Notes: generated by a model from the letters alone, not told the origin. A stretch of 64,000 bases of DNA from Zoogloeaceae bacterium (GCA_024235635.1 JACKMA010000002.1:186001-250000), one strand, 5' to 3'; positions 1-8,261 are shown, numbered from the stretch's first letter. Program-made: numbers and translations.

Positions 1-459
1 TGGGGCGTCGGTCTGACCTACTCGGCCGGACCGGTCAAGGCCGGACTGGCCTATCACAATGTCGGCCCCGGCAGCGCTGCGGACGACACCAAGGAGCTGT
101 TCGTCGGCGGCAGCTACGATCTCGGTGTGGTCAAGATCGTGGCCAGCTGGTCGAAGAAGGACGCCGACGGTTCGACCGCTGCCGACAATACGCTGGTATC
201 CGCCGGCCTGGTTGCGCCGGTCGGCGCGTCGGGATCGGTACACCTGGGATTCGCCCGCCTCAACCCCGAGGGTGACGACAACAACGGCAAGGCGGCGACG
301 TTCGGCTACATCCACAATTTGTCGAAGCGCACCAACGTGTATGCCGCCTTCAATCGAGTGGAGTACGACGCCAATGCACCGGTGGCCGTGGCGGCGACCG
401 TGGCGGCGGCTGACGAGGGTGCGAACTCGATCCTCGCAGGCATGTTCCACCGCTTCTGA
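1..459 (+). CDS. Outer-membrane porin, C-terminal part (5' end outside window)
   Basis: The gene enters from the left edge in frame 1, so only the last 152 residues are visible. They show alternating short beta-strand-like stretches (GLAYHNVG, LFVGGSYDL, VVKIVASW, SVHLGFARL, ATFGYIHNL, TNVYAAFNRVEY) and end in MFHRF. A C-terminal phenylalanine is the signature recognised by the BAM machinery in Gram-negative porins. The spacing fits the general trimeric porin family of Betaproteobacteria, which lets small solutes through the outer membrane. Substrate cannot be judged. A strong rho-independent terminator follows. The family call is confident; the specific type is unknown. Confidence 0.8.
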   Translation, partial: WGVGLTYSAGPVKAGLAYHNVGPGSAADDTKELFVGGSYDLGVVKIVASWSKKDADGSTAADNTLVSAGLVAPVGASGSVHLGFARLNPEGDDNNGKAATFGYIHNLSKRTNVYAAFNRVEYDANAPVAVAATVAAADEGANSILAGMFHRF

Positions 460-473
460 GCGGTGAGGGTGGA

Positions 474-513
474 GCGCCGAGGCCGATCGATCCTGGTCGG
501 GACGCCTCGGCGC
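474..513. repeat. 10-bp perfect inverted repeat after the porin gene
   Basis: GCGCCGAGGC (474-483) and GCCTCGGCGC (504-513) are exact reverse complements with a 20-base loop. The first arm starts 14 bases after the porin stop. There is no T-tract, so it is more likely a 3'-end mRNA stabiliser or a rho-related structure than the terminator itself, which lies just downstream. Confidence 0.6.
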
Positions 514-553
514 CGTCGCGCAGGATCCGTCGCAGACGGCGCGTATGGATCGA

Positions 554-592
554 GGGCCCGTTCCGGTCGTCGCGCCGGAACGAGCCCTTTTC
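554..592 (+). terminator. Rho-independent terminator of the porin gene
   Basis: CGTTCCGG (559-566) pairs with CCGGAACG (575-582) around an 8-base loop. The stem is extended by GGGC/GCCC through a one-base bulge and is followed by TTTT (589-592 region). It lies between the convergent porin and aldehyde oxidoreductase genes and points in the porin direction. Confidence 0.8.
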
Positions 593-599
593 GTGTCGG

Positions 600-2924
600 T
601 CAGCCGCCAGCGATGATCGGCACCACCGTGACCTGATCGCCATGGTGCAGCGCCGTGCCGCGTTCGCCGGAGAGCAGCAAGCTGCCATTGACCGCGATGT
701 TCCACGAGCTGTCCGAGAGGGCCGAGCGGGCTTCGGGGTAGCGCCGCAGCAGTTCGGCGCGCAGTTCGGCGACGGTCGCCACCGGGCGATCGACGATCAC
801 CTGCTTGTCCGGGATGCCGGGCAGCGGGCCGGGCAACTCGACATGCACCGCGAAGCCCGTGACCACCTCGGCGAGTCGGGCATGCCAGTCGGCGTCCGGC
901 ACACCTTCCCGGTTCAGGCCGGTGAGTCGGTAAAAGCGCTGCTTGGCCGCCTCGAGTTCATCGCGATCGATCTTCTCGCCCTTGAACGGACCGACCGTGA
1001 TCGGCTCGTCGAACCAGCGGCGCGGCAGCGTATCGTCCGCCGCGCGCAGGCCGAAGCGATGGTTCAGCAATCGCTCGAGGCCGGTGATGTTGCGCCCGAT
1101 CTCGTACAGTGCCGCCTCGTCGAAGGCGATCCCGGTGCGGGTCCCGAGCTGTACGGCGAAGTCGCTGCAGTCCGGCAGGGTCGGTGAATTGAACAGCTTG
1201 GTGTTGAAGCGGCACATGCCCACCGAATCACCGACGGCGTAGGTGTTCTCGCAGCGTCGAACGGCGATCTCCTTGCCGTCGTAGCGGTTGGGTTCGGCCG
1301 CCACGTGGCCGCCATAGAGGGCGGCCTTGAAGTCGGGATCGTCGTTGATGCGGGCGTTGATCTCGAGCGTGACCCGGTTGCGCAGGTGATCCATGCCGCG
1401 CGTGGCCACCGACAGGCCCAAGGCGAAGGCCTTGAGGATCCGCGCGTCGTGGGGGTCGGACTGGAACAGGCCCTTGACCGCCATGCAGTAGTCGAGCGCT
1501 TCCGGCGGGTACTTGCCATGTTCGACCGCGCGCGTCGAGTCGGCGATGGTGTCACCGAAGCCCTGCCGCTGTGCGGTCATGAATAGCAGCTTCTCGACAC
1601 TGTCGTAGTTGCCCCACGAGAGGTCCAGGCCGCCGGTCGTGTCGGCGTCGATCAGGCCGCGTTGCCACAGCTCCATGGCCCAGGCGATGGCGCTGCCGGT
1701 CGAGGCCGAGTCCAGGCCCAGGTCGTTCAGGATGTTGTTCAGACGCAGGACGTGCTCGGGTGCGGTGAGGCCGATCATCGGGCCGAACTTGCCGACCGTG
1801 ACGTACTCGGGTCCGTCGCCCTTGTCGTATTTGTCGTAGGCGCCGTCGTCGCGGATGCCGCGGTAGGTCTTCTGCCGTCCGTGGTCGATCTCGGCCTGGG
1901 GGCGGTCGTAGCTGGCATTGCCCTTCAGGCCGTGCAGCGCCTGGGCGCCCCAGCCTCCCTTGCCTTCCGGCGTCATGTCGTTCTGGTTGCGGCAATGCAC
2001 CGGACACTTGAAGCAGCCGTCCATGCCGGGGCGGTACGGATCGAAGTTGTCGGCGTCTAGGCTCTCGTGCCAGGCAGTCTGCTGATTGTTCATCGTGCCC
2101 AGCGCGCCGAGCACCCGCGAGGGCTTGTAGAGAAAGGGGGTGCCGACCTTCTTCAGCGCGTTCCTGATGACGCTGGTGCCGGTGATCTTCTTGCCGATGA
2201 CCTTGTTGTACGCCTTCAATTCGGCATGGCCGGGGGCATCGTCGGGCCTGCCCAGGACCATGATGCCCTTGAGCTTCAGGCTGCCCATCTTCGCGCCGCC
2301 GCCGCCGCGCGCCCAGATGGCCTTGATGCCACCCATGATGCCGGCAGTCAGCACGAGGTTTTCGCCTGCCGTCGTGATTCGCGCGAGTGCCATGTCCTTG
2401 CGCTCGGTGCATTCGAAGTCGCGCTCGATGGCCGCGGCCGTGTCCAGGTTGTCGAGTCCGACGTAAGGCGTCGCGTCGACGAACTCGACCTCGTCGTGGC
2501 AGATCTTCAGCAGCGTCCATTGTCTTGCGCGTCCGTAGAGCACGATGTGATCGTAGCCGTGGCGCTTGACGAACGCGGGAAAGTAGTCACCGGCACTGGC
2601 ATCGAGGATCGCGCGACTCTCCGGTGAACGGCTGGTGAAGTTGCCCCGCGTCGCCGACGGCATCTCCCCGGTCAATGTGCCGGCGCCGAAGATCAGCGGC
2701 ACCTCGGGGTCGAGCGCATCGTGCGCCTCGTCCAGCAGGTTGTAGAGCAGGGCCATGTTGGCGCCGCGGCCGCCCAGGAAGTTGCGCAGTACTTCGGCAG
2801 GAAGATAGGCGCGGCTGGTCGCTTGATGTTCCAGATCGACGAACAGCACGGCACCCTGCCCCGGGTACTGGGCACGGTCATGCAGGCGTGCGCGCAGTTG
2901 CTCGACGTTGTCCCGAATGCCCAT
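600..2924 (-). CDS. Tungsten aldehyde:ferredoxin oxidoreductase with fused C-terminal MoaD/ThiS-like domain
   Basis: Predicted 774-residue member of the AOR family, which oxidises aldehydes to acids with a tungsten bis-pyranopterin cofactor and a [4Fe-4S] cluster, passing electrons at low potential to ferredoxin. The N-terminal half carries the family's cofactor domain. The cluster motif is CFKCPVHC in the middle, with a late cysteine in VGMCRF, as expected of AOR. The last ~80 residues are different: they resemble a ubiquitin-like sulfur carrier (VAELRAELLRRYP ... VTVVPIIAGG) ending in the diagnostic Gly-Gly. I chose the ATG at 2924 because GGGAG precedes it; an in-frame upstream start exists at 2990 without a ribosome site. 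No AorA/AorC-type partner subunits lie next to it. Likely substrates, by inference, are benzaldehyde-type or fatty aldehydes. Confidence 0.85.
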   Translation of the reverse strand: MGIRDNVEQLRARLHDRAQYPGQGAVLFVDLEHQATSRAYLPAEVLRNFLGGRGANMALLYNLLDEAHDALDPEVPLIFGAGTLTGEMPSATRGNFTSRSPESRAILDASAGDYFPAFVKRHGYDHIVLYGRARQWTLLKICHDEVEFVDATPYVGLDNLDTAAAIERDFECTERKDMALARITTAGENLVLTAGIMGGIKAIWARGGGGAKMGSLKLKGIMVLGRPDDAPGHAELKAYNKVIGKKITGTSVIRNALKKVGTPFLYKPSRVLGALGTMNNQQTAWHESLDADNFDPYRPGMDGCFKCPVHCRNQNDMTPEGKGGWGAQALHGLKGNASYDRPQAEIDHGRQKTYRGIRDDGAYDKYDKGDGPEYVTVGKFGPMIGLTAPEHVLRLNNILNDLGLDSASTGSAIAWAMELWQRGLIDADTTGGLDLSWGNYDSVEKLLFMTAQRQGFGDTIADSTRAVEHGKYPPEALDYCMAVKGLFQSDPHDARILKAFALGLSVATRGMDHLRNRVTLEINARINDDPDFKAALYGGHVAAEPNRYDGKEIAVRRCENTYAVGDSVGMCRFNTKLFNSPTLPDCSDFAVQLGTRTGIAFDEAALYEIGRNITGLERLLNHRFGLRAADDTLPRRWFDEPITVGPFKGEKIDRDELEAAKQRFYRLTGLNREGVPDADWHARLAEVVTGFAVHVELPGPLPGIPDKQVIVDRPVATVAELRAELLRRYPEARSALSDSSWNIAVNGSLLLSGERGTALHHGDQVTVVPIIAGG

Positions 2925-2957
2925 GGCAATCTCCCTTCTTGAAAGTTGGACATACTT

Positions 2958-2986
2958 AGTATTGCAGTCCAATTGTTGGACGTCAA
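2958..2986 (-). promoter_or_regulatory. Predicted aor promoter with operator palindrome in the spacer
   Basis: On the minus strand TTGACG (2981-2986) and AATACT (2958-2963) are separated by exactly 17 bases, a sound sigma-70 arrangement 34 bases upstream of the aor ATG. Within the spacer lies the palindrome GTCCAA-TTG-TTGGAC (2967-2981). Such a position fits a repressor, and the neighbouring MarR protein is the obvious candidate. Confidence 0.6.
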
Positions 2987-2993
2987 ACAAAAA
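2976..2993. promoter_or_regulatory. Shared box TTGGACGTCAAACAAAAA (copy 1, upstream of aor)
   Basis: This 18-base string recurs at 3810-3827 with one substitution (G to A at position 7). The two copies flank the MarR gene and sit at the promoters of aor and of korA. An A-rich string of this length is unlikely to repeat by chance in such GC-rich DNA. Inferred to be a common regulator-binding site. Confidence 0.6.
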
Positions 2994-3202
2994 CAGCGGA
3001 TATTAGGCGGCGAGCGAGGGGCGGTCGGCGATGACGACGGTGCGCGTGCTGCGCGGCCGGATCGGCATGGGCCGTCGCCGCCGCCGAAGGCTGCGATTCG
3101 CGGCAAGTGCGAAGGGATGGTCCTGGATCGTGGCGATCCGGCCGGGTGCCACCGGACCGGGCAGAACTTCCGCCGGTGTGGGGTGGCCGTCGCGTGGGTG
3201 GC

Positions 3203-3667
3203 TCAGCGGCTCCCGGAAAGGATCTTGCCGAGCAGGCGCACCAGCGTGTCGCGCTCTTCACCCGTCATGCCGGCGACCAGTCGCTTCTCGTGCGCGGCGA
3301 CCAGACGTTTGAGCTTGCGCAGCAACACCGTACCGTCCTCGGTGAGCCACAGGCTGTTGGAACGTCGGTCATTCAATGCGGGACGACGTTGCACGAGGTT
3401 TCGGCGTTCGAGGTTGTCGATCACCGAAACGACCGTGGAGCGGTCCAGGTGAGTCGCGCGGGCAAGATCGTTCTGCTTCAAGCCGGGGTTGGCCTCGATG
3501 ATCACCAGTACGCCGAACAGGCCGGGAGTGATCGCGTGCTTGCCGAGCGAATCCGAGAAGTCCTCGAACAGTGCAATCTGAGCGAGGCGCAATTGGTAAC
3601 CGAGGAGACCTGGCAGGAGGCCGAGCCGGATCTCGTCGTTGCTGGTGTCTTTGCTTTTGGTCGCCAT
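3203..3667 (-). CDS. MarR-family transcriptional regulator
   Basis: Predicted 154 residues, the usual MarR size. The winged helix-turn-helix occupies about residues 50-120 (GLFGVLVIIEANPGLKQNDLARATHLDRSTVVSVIDNLERRNLVQR), with dimerisation helices at both ends. Family members are dimers that usually repress neighbouring genes and are released by aromatic acids, aryl-CoA esters or other small ligands. The start at 3667 follows an AGAGAG ribosome site. The gene reads in the same direction as aor and away from korA. Near-identical boxes in the aor and kor promoters suggest that both are its targets. The ligand is unknown; benzoyl-CoA or an aldehyde/acid intermediate would fit the context. Confidence 0.85.
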   Translation of the reverse strand: MATKSKDTSNDEIRLGLLPGLLGYQLRLAQIALFEDFSDSLGKHAITPGLFGVLVIIEANPGLKQNDLARATHLDRSTVVSVIDNLERRNLVQRRPALNDRRSNSLWLTEDGTVLLRKLKRLVAAHEKRLVAGMTGEERDTLVRLLGKILSGSR

Positions 3668-3809
3668 GGGCTCTCTGTACTGGCTGCGGCGGACCGCGGT
3701 CGCTGGTCGGGCCACATGCCGGCACCATCATACAGGATCGTGTCCGATAGTTTGGAATCGAACGAATCCGCACAAGTCGCGCAACGTGAAACGTTTGAGA
3801 AAACAATAG

Positions 3810-3839
3810 TTGGACATCAAACAAAAAAATTGCTAGATT
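3810..3839 (+). promoter_or_regulatory. Predicted korAB promoter overlapping shared box (copy 2)
   Basis: TTGGAC (3810-3815) and TAGATT (3834-3839) form a -35/-10 pair with an 18-base spacer, about 80 bases upstream of korA. The -35 element is the beginning of TTGGACATCAAACAAAAA (3810-3827), the near-copy of the box at the aor promoter. The 15 bases ending at 3815 match the aor palindrome at 11 of 15 positions. A bound repressor would occlude the -35 region. Confidence 0.55.
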
Positions 3840-3921
3840 GGAATCACGGTGGGCGGAGGAAGGATGCCGCTCGACAGCTGCGGTTTGGCCGAAAGGGGCC
3901 TTGGTGCCCGAGGGGGTCCGA

Positions 3922-5640
3922 ATGCTTGAGCGGTTCGTTTCACTGGCTGTGGCAGGCAGCGGTGGCGCGGGGGTAGTGACCACCGGCAATCTGTTGCTCG
4001 ACGCCGCTGCCCGCGTGGGCTGGTATGCCTACATGACGCGCTCGGCGGGTCCGCAGATCCGGGGGGGCGAGGCGGCAGCGATGATCCGGCTGGGAAGCGC
4101 ACCGGCGGATGCGCACGACGACCACTACGACCTGTTGGTCGCGGCGGACTGGGAGAGCGCCGGACGCTTCGCTGCGGAATTGCCGCTGGGTGCCACCAGC
4201 ATCGTGCTCGGGGATCCCCGGGCCGGCGAACGGCCACCCTTCCTGGTGGACGCCCCGGCCCGCATGCTCGACTTGCCGATGACGGCGCTGGCCGACGAGA
4301 TCCCCGGCGGACGGGCGAACATGGTCGCACTGGGGGCCATCGCGGAATTGATCGGCCTGCCCGACGAGCCGTTGCTGGCGGCCATTCGACACGCCATCGG
4401 TGCCAAGGGGGAGGCGGCCGTCGAAGCGAGCGTCGCATCGCTGCGCGCCGGGCGGAGCGCGGTACCGGATATTCCCGACTTTCCGCGTCTCGAACCGCGA
4501 CCTGCGGCGCCCGGCATGCGCTGGAATATCTCCGGCAACGAAGCCACCGGCCTTGGTGCGCTGCGCGGTGGGGTGCGCTTCGTCGCGGCCTACCCGATCA
4601 CGCCGGCCACCGAGGTGCTGGAATGGATGGCCCATGGCTTGCCGCGCGTCGGCGGGGCACTGGTCCAGGCCGAGGACGAACTCGCGTCGATCAACCAGAT
4701 CGTTGGTGCTTCTTACGGCGGCGTCCCGTCGCTGACGGCTACCTCCGGTCCCGGTCTCGCACTGATGACCGAATCCCTCGGCCTCGCGGTGGCCGCCGAA
4801 GTGCCGGTCGTGGTGGTCAACGTGATGCGTGGCGGTCCCTCGACCGGCATTCCCACCAAGTCCGAGCAGGCCGACCTGAACATTGCCTGCTACGGCCTGC
4901 ATGGCGACGCGCCGCATCTGGTGCTTGCGCCGCACTCGGTGGCCGATTGCCTGATGACCACACAGTGGGCGGTGCATCTTGCCGAAAGCCTGCAGACTGC
5001 AGCGATCGTGCTGACCGATCAGGCGACCGGGCAGGCTCGCGCAGTGATCGAGCGTCCGGCGGAACTTGCATTCATCGGCCAGCGCGTGGTGCCCGAATCC
5101 GTGGCTGGCTACGAGCGCTACGCGTTGACCGTCAACGGGGTCTCGCCGATGGCGATTCCCGGGATGGCCGGCGGCGAGTACACCGCCGACGGCCTCGAGC
5201 ACAGCCCGAGTGGCACGCCTTCGTCCCAGGCGGCCGACCACCAGGCCCAACTCGACAAGCGCCTACGAAAAATCGCCGGATACAACTACGGCGAGCATTG
5301 GGCCGAGATCGACGGCGACGCCGACCCCGACGTGGCGCTCCTGACCTGGGGGTCATGCACCGGGCCCTGTCGCGAGGCAATGGCGCGATTGCGCGCCCAG
5401 GGCTGGCGGGTGCGCCTGGTGGCGCCTCGCCTGATCGCGCCGGCCCTGCCTGGACCGATGGCCGAGGCGCTCGCCGGGGCACCGCGCCTGCTGGTGGTCG
5501 AGCAGAGCCATGGCGCCCAGTTTCTGCGCTACCTGCGCGCCCACTACGACTTGCCCGGGGAGGTGCGCTCGCTGCACCAGCCGGGGCCGCTGCCGGTACG
5601 CCCCGGCACCATCGTCGCGCGCGTCACCAATTGGAGCTGA
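3922..5640 (+). CDS. korA: 2-oxoacid:ferredoxin oxidoreductase, fused gamma-alpha subunit (KorA)
   Basis: Predicted 572 residues. The N-terminal ~190 residues form the gamma domain (GSGGAGVVTTGNLL, then QIRGGEAAAMIRLG). The rest is the alpha subunit: the pyrimidine-binding segment AAYPITPATEVLEWM, the conserved ATSGPGLALMTESLG and the MRGGPSTGIPTKSEQAD block. With KorB it oxidatively decarboxylates a 2-oxoacid, most likely 2-oxoglutarate, and reduces ferredoxin. In Thauera and Azoarcus this regenerates the donor for benzoyl-CoA reductase. The ATG at 3922 has an AGGGGGT site; a longer frame begins with an unconvincing TTG at 3838. It is 2 bases from korB, so the two are translated together. 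The substrate is inferred from context. Confidence 0.9.
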   Translation: MLERFVSLAVAGSGGAGVVTTGNLLLDAAARVGWYAYMTRSAGPQIRGGEAAAMIRLGSAPADAHDDHYDLLVAADWESAGRFAAELPLGATSIVLGDPRAGERPPFLVDAPARMLDLPMTALADEIPGGRANMVALGAIAELIGLPDEPLLAAIRHAIGAKGEAAVEASVASLRAGRSAVPDIPDFPRLEPRPAAPGMRWNISGNEATGLGALRGGVRFVAAYPITPATEVLEWMAHGLPRVGGALVQAEDELASINQIVGASYGGVPSLTATSGPGLALMTESLGLAVAAEVPVVVVNVMRGGPSTGIPTKSEQADLNIACYGLHGDAPHLVLAPHSVADCLMTTQWAVHLAESLQTAAIVLTDQATGQARAVIERPAELAFIGQRVVPESVAGYERYALTVNGVSPMAIPGMAGGEYTADGLEHSPSGTPSSQAADHQAQLDKRLRKIAGYNYGEHWAEIDGDADPDVALLTWGSCTGPCREAMARLRAQGWRVRLVAPRLIAPALPGPMAEALAGAPRLLVVEQSHGAQFLRYLRAHYDLPGEVRSLHQPGPLPVRPGTIVARVTNWS

Positions 5641-5642
5641 AC

Positions 5643-6485
5643 ATGGAACACCTGCAGGCGATGCGGGGCCTCGCCCCCAAAGATTTCAAGTCCGACACCA
5701 AGCCCGTCTGGTGCCCCGGCTGCGGCCACTTCAGTGTTCTCGCCGCAATCACCAAGGCGCTCGCGGAACTGTCCCTGCCGCGCGAGCAGGTCGCGGTGGT
5801 GTCGGGGATCGGGTGTTCGTCGCGGATTCCGGCCTACACCTCGGTATACGGCTTCCACGGCGTGCACGGTCGTGCGCTGCCCACCGCGACCGGCCTCAAG
5901 CTGGCCCGTCCGGACATGACGGTGCTGGTCACCGGCGGCGACGGCGACGGCTTCTCGATCGGCGGCAACCACTTCCTGCACGCCTGTCGTCGCAACGTGG
6001 ACATGACCTACATCGTCATGGACAACCAGGTCTACGGCATGACCAAAGGCCAGGCCTCGCCAACCACCGACGCCGAATGGGACGGCAGCAAGCTGACGCC
6101 GGACGGTCCCTGCATCGAGCCCTTCCCGCCCCTGAAGATCGCCCTCGCTGCGGGCGCAAACTTCATTGCCCGTGGTTCCAGCTCGGACCCCAACGACCTT
6201 GCCCGGCTCATTGTCGACGGGGTGCGCCACCCCGGCTTCTCGGTGATCCAGGTGCTCAGCCCCTGCGTGACCTTCCGGCCGGAGCAGAAGGAATGGAAGA
6301 AGAAGGTTCGCACCGCTTGCGTCGACTACACCGATGACCCGGCCCGTGCCGCCCGCAGGCTCATGACCGACGACGGATTCAACTTCGGAAAGGTGTTGTT
6401 CAAGGGCACGCGACCGGCCTTCGTGCCGGAGTGCTCAGACGTACCGTGCGCCATCCCGGAACTCGAAAGCGGCTTCGCGGTATAG
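5643..6485 (+). CDS. korB: 2-oxoacid:ferredoxin oxidoreductase, beta subunit (KorB)
   Basis: Predicted 280 residues, the usual beta-subunit length. It carries the N-terminal cluster motif VWCPGCGHFSVL and the thiamine-diphosphate/Mg motif (TGGDGDGFSIGGNHF ... MDNQVYGMTKGQ). A later cysteine in LSPCVTFRPEQ is a further probable cluster ligand. It supplies the TPP active site for decarboxylation of the 2-oxoacid bound by KorA and hands electrons to ferredoxin. It starts 2 bases after korA and is followed at 60 bases by a ferredoxin gene, making a korA-korB-fdx transcription unit. Its role in fuelling benzoyl-CoA reductase is known from related denitrifiers and inferred here. Confidence 0.92.
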   Translation: MEHLQAMRGLAPKDFKSDTKPVWCPGCGHFSVLAAITKALAELSLPREQVAVVSGIGCSSRIPAYTSVYGFHGVHGRALPTATGLKLARPDMTVLVTGGDGDGFSIGGNHFLHACRRNVDMTYIVMDNQVYGMTKGQASPTTDAEWDGSKLTPDGPCIEPFPPLKIALAAGANFIARGSSSDPNDLARLIVDGVRHPGFSVIQVLSPCVTFRPEQKEWKKKVRTACVDYTDDPARAARRLMTDDGFNFGKVLFKGTRPAFVPECSDVPCAIPELESGFAV

Positions 6486-6545
6486 CTGCGCGACGCGACC
6501 GCCGTCGATACCGGCCTTTCGACAGCTCAGGAGGAGGAATACGAC

Positions 6546-6791
6546 ATGGCCCTGATGATTACCGAGGACTGCATCAATTGCGACGTCTGTACCCCGGAAT
6601 GCCCCAACGAAGCGATTGCCGCCGGCGAAGAGATCTACACCATCGACCCGGCGCGCTGCACCGAATGCGTGGGGCATTTCGACACCTCCCAGTGTGTCGA
6701 GGTCTGCCCGGTCGACGCAATACTTCCGGATCCGGCATGGACGGAGTCGCGCGAGCGGCTGCTGGCGAAGTGTGCAGCCTTGGCGGGATAG
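6546..6791 (+). CDS. 2[4Fe-4S] ferredoxin (Alvin/YfhL type)
   Basis: Predicted 81 residues. The first cluster motif is CINCDVCTPECP (residues 9-20). The second is CTECVGHFDTSQCVEVCP, with the six-residue insertion between the second and third cysteines that marks Allochromatium-type ferredoxins. A C-terminal helical tail (residues 60-81) is also typical. Such ferredoxins have very low potential, and in Thauera aromatica one serves benzoyl-CoA reductase. A strong AGGAGGA site precedes the ATG. As the last gene of the kor unit it is the probable acceptor for KorAB and perhaps for the AOR. BzdM is a second, different ferredoxin in this window. Confidence 0.9.
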   Translation: MALMITEDCINCDVCTPECPNEAIAAGEEIYTIDPARCTECVGHFDTSQCVEVCPVDAILPDPAWTESRERLLAKCAALAG

Positions 6792-7031
6792 TCGGCGACC
6801 TGGAGGCGGCACCGGGTCTGTTCGCGGTTGCGATGCCCGCACCTGTCCTCGGCGCGTGTGACGGCGCGACCGCGGCCATTCGCGCCGGGTCGGCCGGGGC
6901 CGGCGTGCGGCAGCTGGCCGCCGATCCTGCGCAGTGGGTTGCGGGCGGCGCACAGCGCAGCGTGCATCGCGCGCGGGTTGTTCCGTCGACTCGGATCCGG
7001 TGCGGTGGTCCGTCGCTTCGGTGCGGCCATC

Positions 7032-7057
7032 GGCCGTCGACACGGGTGTCGACGGCC
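7032..7057. terminator. Perfect 12-bp hairpin between the ferredoxin and gcdH genes
   Basis: GGCCGTCGACAC (7032-7043) and GTGTCGACGGCC (7046-7057) are exact reverse complements, 13 bases beyond the gcdH stop and 240 bases after the ferredoxin gene. There is no T-tract on either strand. It sits where a bidirectional terminator between convergent genes would be expected. The GC-rich stretch 6792-7031 shows no gene I can support. Confidence 0.55.
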
Positions 7058-7070
7058 CGGGCGGCGCCAG

Positions 7071-8261
7071 TCAGTTGGCGAACGCGGCAATGCCGGTGAT
7101 GGCGCGGCCGAGGATCAGGGCGTGGATGTCGTGGGTGCCCTCGTAGGTATTGACGACTTCCAGATTGACCATGTGGCGTGCGACCCCGAATTCGTCGGAG
7201 ATACCGTTGCCGCCGAGCATGTCACGGGCCTGGCGGGCGATGTCGAGCGCCTTGCCGCTGGAGTTGCGCTTGACGATCGAGGTCAGCTCGACCGGCGCGT
7301 TGCCGTCGTCCTTCAGCCGACCCAGCCGCAGGCAGGTCTGCAGTCCGAGGCTGATCTCGGTCAGCATGTCGGCCAGCTTCTTCTGGACCAGCTGGTTGGC
7401 GGCCAGGGGACGGCCGAACTGGCGGCGGTCGAGCACGTACTGGCGCGCAGTGCGGTAGCAGGATTCGGCGGCGCCGAGGGCGCCCCAGGCGATGCCGAAA
7501 CGGGCCGAGTTGAGGCAGGTGAAGGGGCCCTTCAGGCCGCGCACGCCGGGCATCAGCTGTTCTGCCGGCACGAAGACCTCATCCATCACGATCTCGCCGG
7601 TGATCGATGCACGCAGGCCGACCTTGCCGTGGATCGCCGGCGCGCTGAGGCCCTTGGCCCCCTTCTCGAGTATGAATCCGCGGATCTGATCGTCATCGGT
7701 CTTGGCCCAGACGACGAAGACGTCGGCGATCGGCGAATTGGTGATCCACATCTTCGAGCCGCTGAGCAGGTAGCCGCCGTCCACCGAACGGGCACGGGTT
7801 GCCATCGCGCCGGGGTCGGAGCCGTGATTGGGCTCGGTCAGGCCGAAGCATCCGACCCACTCGCCGGTCGCGAGCCGCGGCAGGTACTTGCGCTTCTGCT
7901 CCTCGGAGCCGAATTCGTTGATCGGCACCATCACCAGCGAGGACTGGACGCTCATCATCGAGCGATAGCCGGAATCCACCGCCTCGATCTCGCGCGCGAT
8001 CAGGCCATAGCTGACGTAGTTGAGGCCGGCGCCACCGTACTGTTCGGGAATGGTCGGGCCGAGCAGGCCGAGTTCGCCCATCTCGTTGAAGATGTCGCGA
8101 TCGGTATGCTCGTTGCGAAATGCGTTCTGGACCCGTGGCTGAAGGCGCTCGGTGGCGTAGGCGAGGGCGGTCTCCCGCACCATCCGTTCCTCTTCGCTCA
8201 GCTGCTGCGTCAGATAGAAGGGGTCGTCCCCATCGAAGATGCCGGCGGCGGTGTGTGTCAC
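7071..8261 (-). CDS. gcdH: Glutaryl-CoA dehydrogenase (decarboxylating)
   Basis: Predicted 396 residues, the family length. It is a complete acyl-CoA dehydrogenase: FAD-binding CFGLTEPNHGSDPGAM, SGSKMWITNSPIADVFVVWAK, and the C-terminal catalytic segment VVNTYEGTHDIHALILGRAITG with the catalytic glutamate (YEGT). GcdH oxidises and decarboxylates glutaryl-CoA to crotonyl-CoA plus CO2, the lower-pathway step after benzoyl-CoA ring cleavage. I chose GTG at 8261 because AAGGAGGA lies just upstream; an ATG 10 codons earlier has no such site. A divergent LysR gene lies 156 bases away. Confidence in GcdH rather than another acyl-CoA dehydrogenase is high from motif pattern and context. Confidence 0.92.
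   Translation of the reverse strand: MTHTAAGIFDGDDPFYLTQQLSEEERMVRETALAYATERLQPRVQNAFRNEHTDRDIFNEMGELGLLGPTIPEQYGGAGLNYVSYGLIAREIEAVDSGYRSMMSVQSSLVMVPINEFGSEEQKRKYLPRLATGEWVGCFGLTEPNHGSDPGAMATRARSVDGGYLLSGSKMWITNSPIADVFVVWAKTDDDQIRGFILEKGAKGLSAPAIHGKVGLRASITGEIVMDEVFVPAEQLMPGVRGLKGPFTCLNSARFGIAWGALGAAESCYRTARQYVLDRRQFGRPLAANQLVQKKLADMLTEISLGLQTCLRLGRLKDDGNAPVELTSIVKRNSSGKALDIARQARDMLGGNGISDEFGVARHMVNLEVVNTYEGTHDIHALILGRAITGIAAFAN

Noticed and set aside
3791..3807. FNR-type site upstream of korA (TTGAG-N4-CAATA)
   Set aside because: Only half of the palindrome resembles the consensus, much weaker than the site at the bzdN promoter.
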